Below, piece by piece: positions 21,001-30,988 of a stretch of 64,000 nt of DNA. Below the pieces are notes generated by a model. The model was not told the origin of the DNA. It saw only the letters and a list, made by a program, of their open reading frames with translations, and searched no databases. The translations under genes and the position numbers were made by a program. The DNA is from Asterella californica. Lineage: Eukaryota; Streptophyta; Marchantiopsida; Marchantiales; Aytoniaceae. Position 1 is the first letter of the stretch; each line of letters begins with the position of its first letter. The stretch lies in contig JAYKYS010000012.1 of assembly GCA_036924285.1 (NCBI GenBank), positions 9,176,001 through 9,240,000 of the forward strand. Direction: 5' to 3'.

Positions 21001-22057
21001 GGAAGCGCAAAGAAGAGAGCCGCTCCTGCCATGAGGAGTCTTCCACCCCGGAAGATGAGAAGAGTATCTTCTTCTCGTGCGCAGAAGATGAAGGCCGTAG
21101 TAGTGGAAGAGGCTTCCTTGCCTCTGGAAGACGAAGTCGACACCATGGAGCGAGTGGTGGAGATGAACTTGTCTTCCGCAGGAAGACGACTGGAGGAGTT
21201 CAGTGCCTACTTCCAGAAGGAGATCCAGCCAGCTATGGAGTTGCTGGAGAAGAGAGCGAGGGCACAGGAGAAGCCCTTACAACCTGGATTCGGCCTGCGC
21301 ACCTTGCTGCGACAGGGGGAAGACCAGAAGAAGACGGAGTCGCTGGAAGCTAGCCTCCGACTACGGAGAAGCTTGCGGCCAGGTACAAGGCTGAAGCAGT
21401 CGCTTCTGCCAAGGAGCTGGTACAGCTTCGGAAGAGCAACCAGGAGTTGCAGGCGCGGGTACAGCAGCGCAATCAGGAAGTCACTCGAGTGCGGGAGAAG
21501 ATCACCGCCCTCGCAGAAGAGCAGACCATATGGAAGACGCAGCGAGAAGCCGCGAAAGCGCGAGCTGCAGCTGAGAAGACGCAGAGGGAAGCAGCAGAGG
21601 CCCGTGCGCAGAAGATGTTGGCACAGTCGATGGAAGCGCTTCGAAAGAAGTTCAACTTCACCGCGGGTAGGAAGTTACTTACCTTAGCTAGAGGATGGGA
21701 CAGCGAGTCCAAAGCGATGTTGGTGGAATGTCGGGAGAGCATGTTCATGTACTTGGATAGACAGATAGAAGGAGTGAAGACACTTTATAGTCTTCCCTCG
21801 CTTCCGACACCTGCAACCGCATCTTCCCACGCTCCAGCACCATCGACTGGATCTGGAATGGAGAAGGAGGAGTTCGATCTCGCTGTGCACTTGGTGGTGA
21901 CAGCGTTGGAAGACGAGAAGACTCCAGAAGACGCCCCGGAAGACAAGATGTCTTCTGGAAGACAGGAAGACGAGACGTCTTCCTAGGTATTCCGCGTAGA
22001 GAAAGCGACTTCCCCGGATCCCCATGAGGTCCCCATGGTCCCTAGTCCCGCACCCGT
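18035..22057 (+). mobile_element. LTR C (family G), 3'-truncated
   Basis: It begins TGTGGTGCCCAC inside copy A of the LTR frame and is collinear with LTRs D and I for about 4 kb: GAAGAC cluster, hairpin at 19870, and the LTR frame from 20057. It ends where element 3 is inserted at 22058. Its last 1.9 kb would lie beyond element 3 but has been lost; the sequence after 26951 is unrelated. Confidence 0.87.
20057..22057 (+). pseudogene. LTR-borne coiled-coil protein, copy C (C-terminally truncated)
   Basis: It starts MSMHPRGLVLPAVELAEATP, a start shared by five copies. It keeps Trp-Trp in SSWTEDWWRKAFHRP, where three other copies have TGA. The frame carries a TAG at 20405-20407, an 80-base deletion near 20895 that removes the Ser/Glu acidic patch and ends the frame at MGC, and a one-base deletion near 21360 that shifts the coiled coil into another frame. 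The coiled coil (QARVQQRNQEVTRVREKITA region) and the MLVECRESMFMYLDRQ motif are clear. It is interrupted at PHEVPMVPSPAPV by element 3. Confidence 0.78.
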
Positions 22058-23762
22058 TGTCGTGTTGTGGACCGGCTCCTACATGAAAATCAAATTTTGA
22101 CTTTTGTCGCTCCAAAGACACTTATGGGTAAGACAAGCTAGGCCCTAGCTTACGAGCTTTTGGCGCAACTTCGGATCTTTACTTTTATCGCATAGATGGA
22201 TAGAGCTCGTTGTCAGCTTTCCATGGGCATCTTGTTTATTTCGTTTGGACATCCAGAGAAGAAGTTATGCGATTCGGAAAAAGGTAAAATCAAGCTAGGC
22301 CCCTAGTTACTTGCTGACTGGGTATTTAGGGCTTCAGGCGTTATATCAAACACGCAAGGGGCCTGCTTCTTATTATTGAGGGTTGAACTTCGTACGTACG
22401 GACTGTAACAAGGGGGCTGCTTAAGGGGCTAGCTTGCGTCTGCGACCTGTCAACGGACGGTTCGGGAGATTTAGGAGTCCAATGCAAGCGCGCAAGGCGT
22501 CGTTGGGTTCAGATCTGTGCAGGCTACGCATTGGTTCAAACGGTTAGGGAAGAGACGGATCGGGGAGTGTGTACTGAGGGAAATTGAGACGCAGGAAGAG
22601 ATTTGAAGTTTTCAGTTACTTGTGAAGGAGAGTTGGACCGTTCGGACCGTTCCGGAGTCCAAACTTGCTGTCCTTGGATCCATCGGGATCAGAACAACGA
22701 GTTCTTCAGGAAATTGAAGACGATACCAGTTTTCATCGGGCGGTTTGGAAGTTCTGAGTGAAATTGGCTCGCAGGGAAGCGCTTACATCAGATTTTCGTT
22801 CACCTGCGACCTGAGGTTGGGCTGTTCTTCGCGATAGGTGAGCCAAGCCTTTCGTTCTTGGTGCCTACGCGATCAGGGAGTCTTCATCTACTCATAGGAG
22901 AAGACTATACGTGGATTGGATTGTTGGTTTGGGTGTGGTGAGCAAGTTTGAGCCGCATGGAGCCGATTTACGTCAGTTTTTTGCAACCTGCGACCAAATT
23001 TCTTGCGTGGTTTTGCAAGGGGAACTCCAAACGACTTGTTTGAAGTCTCGTTGGGTTTAGGGTAGCCAGATCTACCTACCAGCGAAGACGGATATCAGTT
23101 TGGACGATCCGTTTGTGCGGTGTGAGCGGTTTTAAGCCGCAGGGAGGAGTTTTTGAAGGTTCGGTCACCTGCGACCGAAAATCGACGATATCTCGGCTAT
23201 CAGGAGTCGGATCTGAAGGTTTCTTGGGTTAACGGAGTCAGCGGAGGAGACCCTATCGACATCTGAAGTCCGTTCAGCGAAAGGAGGAAGTTCACAGATA
23301 GGCCTTTTTCGGTTTCTTCGCTACGGGTTTTGCTCTTTTGAGTTCGTTAGAGTTCTGGTTGACTGTATACAGCTTGTGGTAGCTAGCTTTAGCTAAGAGC
23401 TTATACATGGATGTGGTTTGGACTTGAGTTTGAATCGCGTGATACTGTTGTGGCTCTATTTGTTAGCAAAGAGAAGTTTCTCTTGCTTTGAGCTACGCTT
23501 CGGTGGTTTTGGGTCAGGGTTGTGATTCAAGGGGTGTTTCTAGGGGCTTTTGGAGCAGGTTACAGACCGCTCTGGTCTGGTTCTCAGTTCTGTGCTCTTA
23601 GGAGAAAGAACCGGCAGTGTACATACATTTGGGAGTGTATATATCGCAGCGTTCGTTTTCGTGGTTGTCTTTCTCTGTCTTGTCTCTGTTTGGCACACAG
23701 CATCTCCACAGCTAGGAACCCCGTGTTTTCCTGGACATCCTTCACGCACAAAATATCCGACA
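22058..23762 (+). mobile_element. 5' LTR of element 3
   Basis: It starts TGTCGTGTTGTGGACCGGC and ends ATATCCGACA. The termini TGTCG and CGACA are mutual inverted repeats. The end is set by the primer-binding site a few bases on. Repeated CACCTGCGACC-like phrases occur inside (near 22455, 22801, 22985 and 23167). Confidence 0.82.
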
Positions 23763-23770
23763 CGATACGG

Positions 23771-23789
23771 TGGTGAACCCGACGTGAAG
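23771..23789 (+). promoter_or_regulatory. Primer-binding site of element 3
   Basis: TGGTGAACCCGACGTGAAG begins eight bases after the LTR end. Its form (TGG then GC-rich complement of a tRNA 3' end) and position fit a primer-binding site. I cannot name the tRNA with confidence. Confidence 0.55.
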
Positions 23790-23915
23790 GTCTGGGGTGG
23801 AGATATTTGTGTGTCAGAACTGGACAGAAAAGATCAACAATCATGAACGATGATGAAGATGGATACTGTTGTTCGGGAGGATGTTGTGGACCTGGGATGA
23901 TGGATTTGTAGACGG

Positions 23916-25538
23916 TTGGGATCATGGGAGGATGGGAGGATGGGACGAGCCATGACTATGGACGGGATGGACGGATCTGAGGGTATACCAGGGATGCAGT
24001 TGGATGCAGCAACTGCACGATTGTTTCAGGCCTTCACTTTGTTTATGCGACAGGAGCAAGAGAACAAACAAAAGGAGGCTTTGGGAAAGAAGGCACTTGG
24101 AAGGGTGATCGACAAGTTCGATCTTTTTGATGGGAGAGACATCTCTGAGTACTTGAGATGTTACAAGATGGATATGGATTTGGATCAGGTATCGGAGAAG
24201 GAGATGATCGAGACATTCGAACTCGCTGCGGTGCCTGAGATAAGGGAGCATGTGAAGGGTCTAGCAAAGCGTTTTGGGAGGAACTGGGATACATTTTCAC
24301 ATGTGCTGATGGAGGAGTATTTCTTGGGGAACTCAGATCGAGTAACCAAGAAATCGTTTCTGGAATGGGTCAACGGATCTAGCAAAGGTTTACAGCCTAC
24401 AGAGCTGTTAAAGGAGTTCGAGAGACAATTCTCTCAACTACCTCGGGTGGAAAAACTAACCTTGGAGAGCTACAAGACAGAGCTGTTTCTTCAAGCTGCG
24501 GATGAACCATGGCAGGAACAGTTGGAGCTACTTCTGGAGGATGGAGAGGAAGAAGAAGGGTTGACAAGAAACTGGGAGGTTGTGCATGAAGCTGTTGAGC
24601 TTCTTGTCCGGAGACAGACAAGGGAAAGGGTTACAAGGTTGACACCTGCAGCGTTGACTACCACACCAGTTCAGGTAGTATTTGAGGTTCAACCTCCAGT
24701 TGTGGTTGTAGAGGAGAAGGATCCAACCATCGAGGACCTGCAGCAAAAGATGCAAGATCTGCGAGCTAAGGTTACTAGATTGGAGGATAAGGGATCATCG
24801 ACTGAGATGGAGCTTGTACCCAAACCAGCTTGGGTACATCAGTGTATGTGGTGTGATGGTACTGTCCATCAACAGGACGATTGCATCGATTTTGCAGAGT
24901 CTTTGCAACGTGGGGTTATTTCTTGGGAGGATGGAAAGGTTGCATTCACAAGTACGGGTACTCTCTTTCAAGCCAACGTTGGTAAAGGAGAGATGAAGAA
25001 GTTTGTGGATGATTACTTTGCGACACATGCAGTTGTAGCTACCGAAGCTACAAGTTATGGTGCTAGGGTGGAGGAGATTGAGCATGATCTCCATAGAGAT
25101 GGTTTGGGTGAGCACGCGGATCTAAACGAGCTCAAGTTGGATACTGCATTCACGATGCAGAGCGAGAAGAAGGGACAAGAAGGGACTTCTTCAGGGAAGC
25201 AAGCTGGGGAGGATAAGGTTCAACAGGAAACTATTCTTCCTATACAGGCAATGGAGGACGATCCTTCACAACCGGAGGAGATGGTTGACGTGCAGATAGT
25301 AGACGTGGGTGATCTGGTTGCAGACAAACAACAACCAGATGCAGAGATTATGATGATGGACGTGAAGGGAGGTTGGGAGGAACGCATTCAAGATGTCAAG
25401 GTTGAATTCATTTCACGGGAGGTCTTGGATGCGACTACAGGGGAAGTCCATGATGCTTGCATCGGCATCATCAAGGACGGACATGCTGAGGGCGAAGGAA
25501 AGTGGACGGATGCTCTCGAGGCTACGGGTATAGGATGA
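23916..25538 (+). CDS. Gag polyprotein of element 3 (intact frame)
   Basis: This is a 540-codon frame without stops, the longest intact frame in the window. An alternative start is the Met at codon 13 (MTMDGMDGSEG), which may be the true one given the low-complexity first codons. Order: capsid-like region about residues 45-240 (KFDLFDGRDISEYLRCYKMD, ETFELAAVPEIREHVKGLAK, KKSFLEWVNGSSKGLQPTEL), a coiled-coil segment about 275-300 (DLQQKMQDLRAKVTRLED), one CCHC zinc knuckle at 310-323 (CMWCDGTVHQQDDC), and an acidic C-terminal tail. It would assemble particles and bind RNA. It is homologous to gag of element 2. The frame being open fits recent activity, using enzymes supplied by a full-length relative. 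Confidence 0.9.
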   Translation: MGSWEDGRMGRAMTMDGMDGSEGIPGMQLDAATARLFQAFTLFMRQEQENKQKEALGKKALGRVIDKFDLFDGRDISEYLRCYKMDMDLDQVSEKEMIETFELAAVPEIREHVKGLAKRFGRNWDTFSHVLMEEYFLGNSDRVTKKSFLEWVNGSSKGLQPTELLKEFERQFSQLPRVEKLTLESYKTELFLQAADEPWQEQLELLLEDGEEEEGLTRNWEVVHEAVELLVRRQTRERVTRLTPAALTTTPVQVVFEVQPPVVVVEEKDPTIEDLQQKMQDLRAKVTRLEDKGSSTEMELVPKPAWVHQCMWCDGTVHQQDDCIDFAESLQRGVISWEDGKVAFTSTGTLFQANVGKGEMKKFVDDYFATHAVVATEATSYGARVEEIEHDLHRDGLGEHADLNELKLDTAFTMQSEKKGQEGTSSGKQAGEDKVQQETILPIQAMEDDPSQPEEMVDVQIVDVGDLVADKQQPDAEIMMMDVKGGWEERIQDVKVEFISREVLDATTGEVHDACIGIIKDGHAEGEGKWTDALEATGIG

Positions 25539-26218
25539 TGGGTAAGGATGGCTTACAGGGGAGAAGCCATTGCTGAGGTGATTTTGTTGGGAGGATGATG
25601 CTTGAGGGATTGTAAATATTTTCAGGAAAAGGTTGAGAGGATGATGCTTGGAAGGTTGCAAGGGTTTTCAGAAGAAGATATCAGGGAGGATGATGGTTGA
25701 GGAAGATACTATTCTACAGCGAGACAATTGAGGATTGAGTTGCAGCAGAGGATTTTGTTGCAGCAGTGTGGTTCTTTTTTTTTCAGAAAAACAAAAAAGA
25801 AGAGTTTTTACGTACAACGACATGTACATGCTTGAGGTTGAAGGTTACAGTCAGGATACGGGTGATGATTGGCAGGATGAGGGATGTCTACTACGACACT
25901 TGGGTTTCACACCTCGACGATGAGGTTCTACAAGACGGATGGAAGACATTTCTATGGTATGATGGGTTATTCTTTCTATGTCTTCGCATATGAAAGATGT
26001 GTAGATTTAGAGGGGGTGATTGGATGGGAGGTTTGAGGAGAAACTCAATGAGCATGGATCTAGGGAGGATCATGGCAGGGTAGCAACTTCAAGATGACGA
26101 TCAGGTTGCAACCTTGAGGATGAGGTTGACTGAGATGGGAGGGAGGATGACAAGATGGTTGAGTGCCGGTCCACTCCTTGGTTGGTATCTCTGGTGCATA
26201 CCGGAGGATGCACAGGTT
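25539..26218 (+). other. Noncoding internal spacer of element 3
   Basis: About 680 bases between gag and the polypurine tract have no credible frame. They contain loosely repeated GAGGATGATGCTTGAGG-like phrases. A pol gene would be expected here in an autonomous element; none is detectable. Confidence 0.6.
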
Positions 26219-26231
26219 TGGAGGGGGTGGA
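26219..26231 (+). promoter_or_regulatory. Polypurine tract of element 3
   Basis: TTTGGAGGGGGTGGA ends directly before the 3' LTR start TGTCGTGTCG. It matches the tract of element 2. Confidence 0.82.
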
Positions 26232-26951
26232 TGTCGTGTCGTGGACCGGCTCCTACATGAAAATCAAATTTTGACTTTTGTCGCTCCAAAGACACTTATG
26301 GGTAAGACAAGCTAGGCCCTAGCTTACGAGCTTTTGGCGCAACTTCGGATCTTTACTTTTATCGCATAGATGGATAGAGCTCGTTGTCAGCTTTCCATGG
26401 GCATCTTGTTTATTTCGTTTGGACATCCAGAGAAGAAGTTATGCGATTCGGAAAAAGGTAAAATCAAGCTAGGCCCCTAGTTACTTGCTGACTGGGTATT
26501 TAGGGCTTCAGGCGTTATATCAAACACGCAAGGGGCCTGCTTCTTATTATTGAGGGTTGAACTTCGTACGTACGGACTGTAACAAGGGGGCTGCTTAAGG
26601 GGCTAGCTTGCGTCTGCGACCTGTCAACGGACGGTTCGGGAGATTTAGGAGTCCAATGCAAGCGCGCAAGGCGTCGTTGGGTTCAGATCTGTGCAGGCTA
26701 CGCATTGGTTCAAACGGTTAGGGAAGAGACGGATCGGGGAGTGTGTACTGAGGGAAATTGAGACGCAGGAAGAGATTTGAAGTTTTCAGTTACTTGTGAA
26801 GGAGAGTTGGACCGTTCGGACCGTTCCGGAGTCCAAACTTGCTGTCCTTGGATCCATCGGGATCAGAACAACGAGTTCTTCAGGAAATTGAAGACGATAC
26901 CAGTTTTCATCGGGCGGTTTGGAAGTTCTGAGTGAAATTGGCTCGCAGGGA
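26232..26951 (+). mobile_element. 3' LTR of element 3, truncated
   Basis: It is nearly identical to the first 720 bases of the 5' LTR and stops at GGCTCGCAGGGA. An AT-rich tandem repeat follows immediately. The missing remainder, and the loss of the rest of LTR C, point to a deletion or rearrangement here. Confidence 0.85.
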
Positions 26952-26952
26952 G

Positions 26953-27375
26953 TTCCCTATGAAGTTGATGTTCCTTAAGATCCATTTAAGGACTGCAGTG
27001 GGGGAATTTTACTTTGAAACATAAAGGTATATTATTTTTAATTTCTAGAATAAATATAAAGAAGTATGTAGGTACAAATGCTCAAAATTGGTTTCCCTAT
27101 GAAGTTGATGTTCCTTAAGATCCATTTAAGGACTGCAGTGGGGGAATTTTACTTTGAAACATAAAAGTATATTATTAATTTCTAGAATATATATAAAGAA
27201 GTATGTAGGTACAGATGCTCAAAATTGGTTTCCCTATGAAGTTGATGTTCCTTAAGATCCATTTAAGGACTGCCGTGGGGGAATTTTACTTTGAAACATA
27301 AAGGCATATTATTTTTAATTTCTAGAATAAATATAAAGAAGTATGTAGGTACAGATGCTCAAAATTGGTTTCCCC
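26953..27375 (+). repeat. Tandem repeat, three units of about 136-140 bases
   Basis: Units start TTCCCTATGAAGTTGATG at about 26953, 27093 and 27229. Each contains TTTAAGGACTGCAGTGGGGG and ends TGCTCAAAATTGG. Single units recur at 28642-28802, 29926-30060 and 62288-62425. Inverted, shorter units are at 63738-64000. Confidence 0.85.
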
Positions 27376-27402
27376 ATGGTCTCCCCCGTCTCAAAAGGTT
27401 TT

Positions 27403-27488
27403 GAGGCGCAGGAGAGACTCGAACTCCCGACCTCCAGTAGCTTCTTAGTTTTTATACTGGCGCGCTAGCCTCTTTCGTCACCGCCCTG
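27403..27488 (-). other. tRNA-like module (resembles elongator tRNA-Met), copy 1
   Basis: The minus strand reads GAGGCTAGCGCGCCAGTAT, then a longer-than-normal anticodon arm, then GGGAGTTCGAGTCTCTCC. The D-arm and T-arm resemble plant elongator tRNA-Met, which carries an intron. I cannot identify a normal CAT anticodon, and the acceptor stem does not close well. A tRNA pseudogene or SINE head is more likely than a working tRNA. Confidence 0.5.
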
Positions 27489-27563
27489 GATGTCTAGATT
27501 ATAGACAGGTCCCATTTTATGAACTAAACCAGCCAAGTACCACATCGTGAGGAAAAAGTTCTA

Positions 27564-27634
27564 GACGGTTCGGCTGGTAGAGCTTAGGATACGAGCCGAG
27601 TCTCTGTACTACAGTCGGGGGTTGAAATCACAAC
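27564..27634 (+). other. tRNA-like module (+), copy 1
   Basis: GGTTCGGCTGGTAGAGC looks like an A box and GGGGGTTGAAATCAC like a B box, about 45 bases apart. Copies lie at 28867-28937 and 31064-31134. It follows the minus-strand tRNA-like module in copies 1 and 3. This could be the head of a tRNA-derived SINE or an insertion in a larger repeat. Confidence 0.4.
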
Positions 27635-27838
27635 TAACCAAAGGCTCCGCAGTGACGAAGAGGTCACTATAGTGAATAGCTTTATTTAGGTACAGCTCGG
27701 AACTGTACTGTACCTGAAGACTGAAGTGTTTTTTAGTGTTACTAAACCCACACACTAAACCTGAAATAAAACAAATAGAAATTAAAAAACCCCAAAATAC
27801 AAGGGTTTCATTAGGCTTGTGCAGTTCTCGCTGCTGCC

Positions 27839-28426
27839 ATGTCAGTACTTGTACTCCAACAAGGATTGTTGACGGTGTCACTAAATTAACTCAAGCGATT
27901 CTGGACAGAATTTGCTTCGGATATTTTATCTGGTAAGTTCAATACCACTTCTAACTGTGCAACCAAATCAGTATTTTTCTTGATATATTTGATGTTGTGT
28001 GTTAAAGTATCCAATTTACTCCCTAATACACATGTAAACAGTGAACTTGGTGTAGTTTAGAGGCATCTTGTATCATAAGTCTTGAACAAGTGAAGGATAT
28101 CAGCTTAAACTCCCAATGAGGTTTTCTTCTATATATCTCTTTCATGCAGGTATTTGTTTGTAGGTTGCATGCGCATGTTTCTTGCTTACTTGTTTTCTTT
28201 CTGCAAATTCCTAACTTTTCGACTTATACATGTTTCTATTTGTTATGCAGGAATTCAAAGCAAACAGATTTCTTGTTAGTACTTTGCACAAAAATTGCAC
28301 TCATGTTTGTTGCAGGCTTGTTACAAGAACCCCAAGCTGGTGAACCGTATAAGCATGCTCCATCAATCACCTTTGGGGAACTTTTGCTCGGTTTCTGTTC
28401 ATAAATCTCATGTAAAAGTTCTATAG
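27839..28426 (+). pseudogene. Unknown two-exon gene fragment, copy X1
   Basis: An ATG-led segment (MSVLVLQQGLLT) ends at a donor-like TCTG|GTAAGTTC (27932/27933). About 320 bases later a pyrimidine-rich TTTGTTATGCAG precedes a second segment at 28251 (EFKANRFLVSTLHK, then a region resembling LVNRISMLHQSPLGNF) and a stop at 28424-28426. A nucleotide missing after LLT relative to copy X4 shifts exon 1 into a stop. An alternative acceptor is CATGCAG near 28149. I do not recognise the protein. Four copies in the window with the same boundaries suggest a duplicated or captured gene piece rather than a host gene in place. Confidence 0.45.
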
Positions 28427-28802
28427 TAAGTTCGAGTGAAAATCTGAATTTATGAGTAATTGTTAAATAACAGTCTAGAATTGCAGAAAAAACGTGGATC
28501 GACGCGTTTACGAAAGTAACAAGAGCGATAGAATTAGTTTAATCAATATATTATTTAAAAAAGTAAATAGAAAATAAACCCAATGTCAAACTGTTTGAAA
28601 AACAGTTTTGTGGTGTTCTTATACATGTTCGTGTTTCTGACTATGAAGTTGATGTTCCTTAAGATCCATTTAAGGACTGCAGTGGGGGAATTTTACTTTG
28701 AAACATAAAGGTATATTATTTTTAATTTTTAGAATAAATATAAAGAAGTATGTAGGTACAGATGCTCAAAATTGGTTTCCCTATGAAGTTGATGTTCCTT
28801 CT
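28427..28802 (+). repeat. Shared tail and one tandem-repeat monomer
   Basis: The tail after the gene fragment (AAACGTGGATCGACGCGTTT onward) is also found after copies X2 and X4. One 136-140-base monomer follows at about 28642. The junction to the next block at 28802 is abrupt (GTTCCTTC then TTATAGACAGG). No gene is seen. Confidence 0.6.
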
Positions 28803-29130
28803 TATAGACAGGTCCCATTTTATGAACTAAACCAGCCAAGTACCACATCGTGAGGAAAACGTTCTAGACGGTTCGGCTGGCAGAGCTTAGGATACGAGCC
28901 GAGTCTCTGTACTACAGTCGGGGGTTGGAATCACAACTAACGAAAGGCTGCGCAGTGACGAAGAGGTCACTATAGTGAATAGCTTTATTTAGGTACAGCT
29001 CGGAACTGTACTGTACCTGAAGACTGAAGTGTTACTAAACCCACACACTAAACCCAAAATAAAATAAAATAAAATAAAAAACCCCAAAATACAAGGGTTT
29101 CATTAGGCTTGTGAAGTTCTCGCTGCTGCC
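28803..29130 (+). repeat. Upstream part of block X2 with plus-strand tRNA-like module
   Basis: This matches 27496-27838. It includes the tRNA-like module at 28867-28937 and the short palindrome around GGTACAGCTCGGAACTGTAC. It lacks the minus-strand tRNA-like module found in blocks X1 and X3. Confidence 0.6.
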
Positions 29131-29680
29131 ATGTCAGTACTTGTACTCCAACAAGGATTATTGACGGTGTCATAAATTAACTCAAGCGATTCTGGACAGA
29201 TTTAGCTTCGGATATTTTTCTGGTAAGTTCAGTACCACTTCTAACTGTGCAACCAAATCAGTATTTTTCTTGATATATTTGATGTTGTGTGTTAAGTATC
29301 CAATTACTCCCTAATACACATGTCAACAGTGAACTTGGTGTAGTTTAGAGGCATCTTGTATCATAAGTCTTGAACAAGTGAAGGATATCAGCTTAAACTC
29401 CTAATGAGGTTTTCTTGTATATATCTCTTTCATGTTTCTTGCTTACTTGTTTCTTTCTGCAAATTCCGAACTTTTCAACTTATACATGTTTCTATTTGTT
29501 ATGCAGGAATTCGAAGCAAACAGATTTCTTGTTAGTACTTTGCACAAAATTGCACTCATGTTGTTGCAGGCTTGTTACAAGAACCCCAAGCTGGTGAACC
29601 GTATAAGCATGTTCCATCAATCACCTTTGGGGAACTTTTGCTCGGTTTCTGTTCATAAATCTCATGTAAAAGTTCTATAG
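29131..29680 (+). pseudogene. Unknown two-exon gene fragment, copy X2
   Basis: It has the same layout as copy X1: ATG at 29131, donor-like GTAAGTTC at 29223, acceptor ATGCAG ending 29506, and stop at 29678-29680. The second segment reads EFEANRFLVSTLHKIALMLL, then QACYKNPKLVNRISMFHQSP and LGNFCSVSVHKSHVKVL. This is the cleanest version of exon 2. Exon 1 is frame-shifted and reaches a stop early (TCATAAATT). Confidence 0.45.
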
Positions 29681-30060
29681 TAAGTTCTAGTGAAAATCTG
29701 AATTTATATAAGTAATTGTCAAATAACAGTCGTGTCTAGAATTGCAGAAAGAACGTGGATCGACGCGTTTACGAAAGTAACAAGAGCGATAGCCTACTAA
29801 CTAAAAGAATTAGTTTAATCAATATATCAATATATTATTTAATAAAGTAAATAGAAAATAAACCCAATGTCAAACTGTTTGAAGAACAGTTTTGTGGTGT
29901 TCTTATACATGTTCGTGTTTCTGACTATGAAGTTGATGTTCCTTAAGATCCATTTAAGGACTGCAGTCCGGGAATTTTTACTTTGAAACATAAAGGTATA
30001 TTATTTTTAATTTCTAGAATAAATATAAAGAAGTATATAGGTACAGATGCTCAAAATTGG
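29681..30060 (+). repeat. Shared tail and tandem-repeat monomer
   Basis: This is the same tail as after copy X1, with an added CCTACTAACTAAAAG stretch that is also found at 58873. A single monomer follows at 29926-30060. It ends GGGCCCCGAG where block Y begins. No gene is seen. Confidence 0.6.
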
Positions 30061-30566
30061 GCCCCGAGATATGTTTTATGTTTTAGAAAGCTTTGTCTTC
30101 TGCCATGTGATGACTAATTTCGAAACCAGTCGGATGCTGAAATGTCAGAGATCTGCCGGAAAGAGAATCAACCTTTAGGATGCGGCAGACGTCCACGACA
30201 CATCTATCGACGGAAACCATAAGGTACCATGACTACGTATGATTATCGTACTTTGGGGTAAGATTTGACAGGAAATAATTAAAAAAAGATCGTTTTCGAA
30301 ATTTTTAGGAAATTACATGAAAGAATACAGAAAAAAATAAAATTACAAAGTGTTAAAGTATATCATATTTGAATGAATAGCAGAATGAAATGTAAACAAG
30401 GTTTCATTCCGAAGATTAAAAGGAAATTTTCAGAATTTTACCGACTTCTTTATATTCTCAATCTTGCGTGCTATTTTTGCTTACTCAATATATAAATTAA
30501 ACTATAATATTGATTTTCTTCCGCTGTCAGGATTAGATCTGTTTCAGTTAATGGGTTTGTTTGATC
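30061..30566. repeat. AT-rich block Y, copy 1
   Basis: Repeated at 58957-59226 (partial) and 62426-62932. It contains GATGCGGCAGACGTCCACGA and an AT-rich stretch. I see no coding or RNA feature in it. Confidence 0.6.
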
Positions 30567-30873
30567 TAAAACTGAGATAAGGGATGTGAACGACAAAAAT
30601 ATTTAAATGTCATTAGCAATGGAGTTGAAGTTACTAAAGTTTTTGGGGTTGGTAACCGTTTTCTTTTCGTGGCTCTTTGTGAAATTTGTTAGGCTGTATT
30701 CGGTAAAGGCTCAACAGAACTAAAACTGAGATAAGGGATGTGAACGAAAAAATATTTAAATGTAATTAACAATGGAGTTGAAGTTACTAAAGTTTTTGAG
30801 GTTGGTAACCGTTTTCTTTTCGTGGTTCTTTGTGAAATTTGTTAGGCTGTATTCGGTAAAGGCTCAACAGAAC
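30567..30873 (+). repeat. Tandem duplication of about 153 bases
   Basis: CTAAAACTGAGATAAGGGAT begins at 30567 and again at 30720. Each unit ends GGTAAAGGCTCAACAGAA. The units differ at a few positions (for example GTCATTAGC and GTAATTAAC). Blocks near 59239 and 62930 carry only one unit. Confidence 0.85.
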
Positions 30874-30903
30874 AACGAGGAGGCTTTCCAAATCAAAAAG
30901 TTT

Positions 30904-30988
30904 TGAGGTGGAGGAGACTCGAACTCCCCACCTCCAGCAGCTTCGTAGCTTTTATACTGGCGCGCTAGCCTCTTCCGCAACCGCCCTG
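30904..30988 (-). other. tRNA-like module (resembles elongator tRNA-Met), copy 2
   Basis: A minus-strand copy of the module at 27403-27488 with GAGGCTAGCGCGCCAGTAT and GGGGAGTTCGAGTCTCC. The same expanded anticodon arm is present (CCAGTATAAAAGCTACGAAG). Sharing of this expansion shows the modules were copied together. Confidence 0.5.

Larger units (their letters stand above)
22058..26951 (+). mobile_element. Young gag-only LTR retrotransposon, element 3
   Basis: Structure: 5' LTR (22058-23762), primer-binding site, one long uninterrupted gag frame, about 0.7 kb of noncoding spacer, polypurine tract, and a 3' LTR cut off at 26951. No protease, RT or integrase is present. This is the architecture of gag-bearing non-autonomous elements of the TR-GAG type. 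The two LTRs are almost identical over the 720 bases that can be compared; I saw one difference near the start (TGTCGTGTTG against TGTCGTGTCG). The insertion is therefore recent relative to its surroundings. It sits inside the frame of LTR C. Confidence 0.88.

Noticed and set aside
26953..27375. CRISPR array
   Set aside because: The whole 136-140-base unit repeats without variable spacers, and the window is eukaryotic.
27403..27488. Functional elongator tRNA-Met gene
   Set aside because: The anticodon arm is expanded without an identifiable CAT anticodon, and the acceptor stem does not pair well. Kept only as a tRNA-like module.
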